Part shown: positions 60,928 to 64,000 of the stretch, one piece after another
Numbering within the stretch: position 1 is the stretch's first letter
How the letters are laid out: the number at the start of each line of letters is the position of its first letter
Source of the DNA: Cenococcum geophilum 1.58
Lineage: Eukaryota; Ascomycota; Dothideomycetes; Gloniales; Gloniaceae
Direction: 5' to 3'
Assembly (NCBI GenBank): GCA_001692895.1
Contig: KV748190.1
Location: forward strand, 707,645-771,644
Length of the DNA: 64,000 nt
Notes under the pieces: generated by a model
Database searches by the model: none
Seen by the model: only the letters and a program-made list of their open reading frames with translations
Told to the model about the DNA's origin: nothing
Program-made: the position numbers and the translations under genes

Positions 60928-63900
60928 TAGGCTACCGTCTAGGCTTTTTTTAAGCGCTTAGTATACTACCAGGCTTTCTTATAAGATAGTTTCTTACGTA
61001 TAGTCTATAGTTCTTCTAGCTTATCCTAGTTAAAGCTTATTTAGGGTAAATACCCTATTTCTAGTTAGATAGGTATAAATTCTATAGAGTTATAGGGTAG
61101 AGTTGCCTAGGTATAGTTTATTAGGGGTAGCAGTTTACCCTAGTTATTCTAAAAGTAGTTAATAAAGGGCCGAAGTCTCTGGTCTAAGTATTAATTTATA
61201 ATCTCCGTCTAGCTATCTATTTAGGGGTAGTACGCTATAGAAAGCTTTAGCCTAATTCCCAAAATCTAGATAAACTTATTTTAGAAAGCCGATATAAACT
61301 GCGGCTTATAGTTAGATATAATAGTATCTAGTAGTCCATAAATTTAATAGATATAGTAGATATATAGTTAGGCTGCCTTTTTAGCATCAATATTCTTGTA
61401 ATAGGGAATTAAAAAAGGGCATTTACTAAAACAGTTAACTAGGACTATAACTATATCGTACTTATTACGGTCTACTAGTAGTTTATAAAAGTCTATAAAG
61501 ATATACTGCTAGGGGCGTTTTAGTATTAAAAGTAGCTTTAATAGTCCTAGGGTTTTATCTCGTGAAATTATAGACCTATAATAGTTATTATAATTCTGTA
61601 TATAACGGTTAATATCTATAACTATTCCAGGCTAATAATAGCGGTTATTAATAATCTTACAGGTCTTATTTTTTTAGGGTAAGCCGTAGAGACCTAGGTA
61701 TATGCTTTAGTAATAAGCTAAGTCTATAAGTTCTATTCGTCTACTACTACCAGCCGTTCCCAGTATTTAAGTAGTCTACTTTTAAGAGACTATATACTAG
61801 TAATATCCTTTACCTTTTTGCGGGACTCCTATAGAGAAGGGGCTGTACGGTTTACTTATAGTAGTTTACTAATTAGGTTAAATTCTATAGGGTTAATAGA
61901 ATATATCTTAGCGCTTAAAGATTTAGTACTTAGCTCTTCCTATATCTAAGGGTTAAGGTACTCTAGTTATAGTAGCATCTAGGTCTATAATAAGATCTTC
62001 GCGGCTATTTAGTTATTTAGGTCCTATTTACGTCTTATAAGAGCGTCTACATAGTTAGTAGCGTCTAGCCTATATATAATTAGGAAATTAAACTAGGATA
62101 GAATATCTATCTAGCGTACTTACTAAGCTATAAGGGCCTTAGTTATTATAAAGTATTTTAGGGCCTTATGATTTAAAACTACCTAGATAGGCTTAGGAGC
62201 CCCCTTTAGCTATATACGCTAGTACTAAAAGCTAAAAATAATAGCTAGTATTTCTTTATTATATATAGGGTAATTTAGCTTAGTATTTACTATAGTCTTT
62301 AAATAGTATATAATAGGGTGCTATTTTCCGTCCGGTTACTTCTAGGAAAAGGCGCTAGCTATAGTACTATTTGGGGCATTGGTTTCTAGTATTAAAGGTC
62401 ATTTTAGGCGGAAATAGGCGAGCAAGGAGGCTAAAATTAGCCGTTCTTTAAGCTTGTTAAAAGCCTTCCTATATACGGCATTAAAATTAAAGGGCTAGTT
62501 CTTTCTAGTAAGGCGGTTAAGAGGTTAGGTAATCCTACTATAGTTCTTAATAAAGTATTAGTAAAAGTTACAAAAGCCTAAAAATAATTGCACTTCCTTT
62601 ACAGTCCATGGGGTTCCTATTAGTTAATTACTACCGTTTTTTTAGGTTGGCTTTGATTCCGTTTATATTAATAATAAAATTTAAGTATTTTATACGCTTA
62701 ACGCTAAACTTTAACTTTTTAATATTAACCTAGAGCCTAGCCTTACGGAGCCGTTATAAAATTTTACGGATATGTTTCTTATATTTAAGCTTATTCTTAA
62801 AATAAATTATAATATTATCTAGGTAAGCTATATAGAAGTTATTAAGGTAGTTAAAGAGTATATTATTTATATACCGCTAATATATAGCCGGTCCGTTAGT
62901 TAGTCTAAAAAAGAGTACTTTATATTTATATAATTTATAATAGGTCTAAAATATAGTAAGGTCCTTAGATCTGGGATTTATCTTAATTTAGTAGAAGGCC
63001 TATTGGATATTAAGCTTTATAAAAACTTTAGCTCTACTTATTTAGGCTAATATATTCTTAAGTAGGGGTAGGAGATAACGGTCTTTACGGATTATATTAT
63101 TTAGCTTATAGTAGTTAATATAGAAGGAAAGTCCTCCATTTAGCTTTTTAATAAAGAGAATTAGTAAGGCGAAAGAGACTTAGCTAGGCTTAATAAAGCC
63201 CTTATTTAGGTTATTAATAAGGTACTATTTAGTGGCTTATAATTTAGTAGTAGACTGCTAATAAAGGGGGCTATAGCTGAGGGTAGTTTCCTTATCTGGC
63301 TTGATTTTAATCTTATGGTTATATAGTTGGTAAGGTAAGAGTATATTAGATACTACTTTAAAGAATACTCCCTTAAGCTCTAAGCACTAATAGGGCAGTT
63401 TTTGCTCTACTAACTCTTTATCTATAAGTTTATTCTTTACTCCACTAAGCTTACTTTTCTTTTCTTTAATTATTTAATTAATTTTATATAAGCTAGTAGT
63501 AAAGGTAATAGGATTAGGTTAGACTAAGTTTAAGTAGAATACTATAGCGCTAATATAGCAGATATTAACTAGTAAGAGGTCCGTAGGTTTTTCTACAAAC
63601 TTTTATTAGGCCGTATTTTGTAATATAGAGTTTATAGTCTTTTTTAGCTTATATTCTATTTTCCGTAAGTTATCCTTCTTATCTATTAGTTCCGTATAAC
63701 GTCTAATATCCCTAACTTTCCTTTATAGCTATATAGGTCCTAAGTTTTCTATAAGGGGCTTAGCTAGGTTACTACTAACTTTCTAAGTCTTTAGCGCGGG
63801 TAGCGTAGTATATATAGTCTGGGGGCGGTATAGTATATAGATTTATTATAGGTTAAGCTATATATTTTCCTTAAAGGCCTGGTCCCTATATATAGTATTA

Positions 63901-64000
63901 GCCTAATAAATAGTATTAACCTAGGGCCGTATAAGATTTTCTATTATAATACTAATTTCTTTTATAAAGGAAGGAGTTTGGGGTAGAGTTTTAGGCTAGA

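Larger units (their letters stand above)
59797..64000 (-). mobile_element. Gypsy-4: Ty3/Gypsy LTR retrotransposon, running off the window, fossil
   Basis: The 3' LTR (in element sense) is 59797-60008 (212 bp), preceded in element sense by a purine-rich tract (AGAAGGGGTGGTAA). Minus-strand parts: chromodomain-like about 60300-60100, integrase about 61800-60300, RNase H about 62450-62150, reverse transcriptase about 63250-62600, then more pol to the window edge. The 5' LTR is outside the window. It carries a MITE at 60648-60927. Heavily RIP-broken. Confidence 0.8.

Noticed and set aside
1-64000. tRNA or rRNA genes
   Set aside because: No cloverleaf-like stretch or rRNA core was recognised by eye; a dedicated scan was not possible.

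Overview
The window looks like a repeat-dominated, AT-rich block of a filamentous ascomycete (Pezizomycotina) genome. Three signs support this: short GT-AG introns of about 50-75 nt in the few host genes, fungal gene families, and very strong repeat-induced point mutation (RIP). In the repeats CpA and TpG are nearly absent, TpA is in huge excess, and former CAA, CAG and CGA codons read as TAA, TAG and TGA-like stops. The host islands keep normal base use. All calls were made by eye, without any database search.

Host genes occupy only about 7 kb. At the left are the 3' part of a GNAT acetyltransferase (3-665, +) and, convergent to it, a four-exon TauD/TfdA-like Fe(II)/2-oxoglutarate dioxygenase (862-5542, -). 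The dioxygenase is split by a 3,237-bp hAT transposon with a perfect 8-bp target duplication (ACATAGGG). A second island (27335-29678, -) holds a long fungal gene of unknown function that appears to carry one frame break.

The rest is nested transposons. From left to right they are: an unclassified relic (6346-7642); a whole-length Gypsy LTR element (7648-14550); a TIR-bounded element with a minisatellite (14714-16054); a degraded Gypsy body (about 16055-25390) that has received a TA-flanked MITE, a solo LTR and a Copia element (18590-24643); a gag-like relic and dispersed repeats (25391-27334).

From 29702 to 59397 lies a 29.7-kb complex of a Mutator-like TIR DNA transposon, flanked by a 9-bp duplication (AAAAGGCCT / AAAAGACCT) just upstream of the unknown host gene. 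It contains an internally deleted copy, a right-end fragment and one full copy. Into these have inserted a Gypsy (30255-36615), a Copia (37787-47205) that itself carries a gag-only non-autonomous LTR element (38489-41473), and a second Copia (50148-56360). After a short unique stretch, a minus-strand Gypsy (59797 to beyond the right edge) closes the window, with a second copy of the TA-flanked MITE inside it.

The two most unusual signals are these. (1) The Mutator-like copy at 47384-59397 carries two intron-rich genes, an accessory gene on + and a transposase on -. Their roughly 20 short introns resemble one another in sequence and recur about every 240 bp, as if they were introner-like elements; one Copia landed inside such an intron. 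(2) A structured palindromic module is shared by the 3' untranslated regions of both Gypsy and Copia elements, always in sense orientation and 120-225 bp before the 3' LTR.
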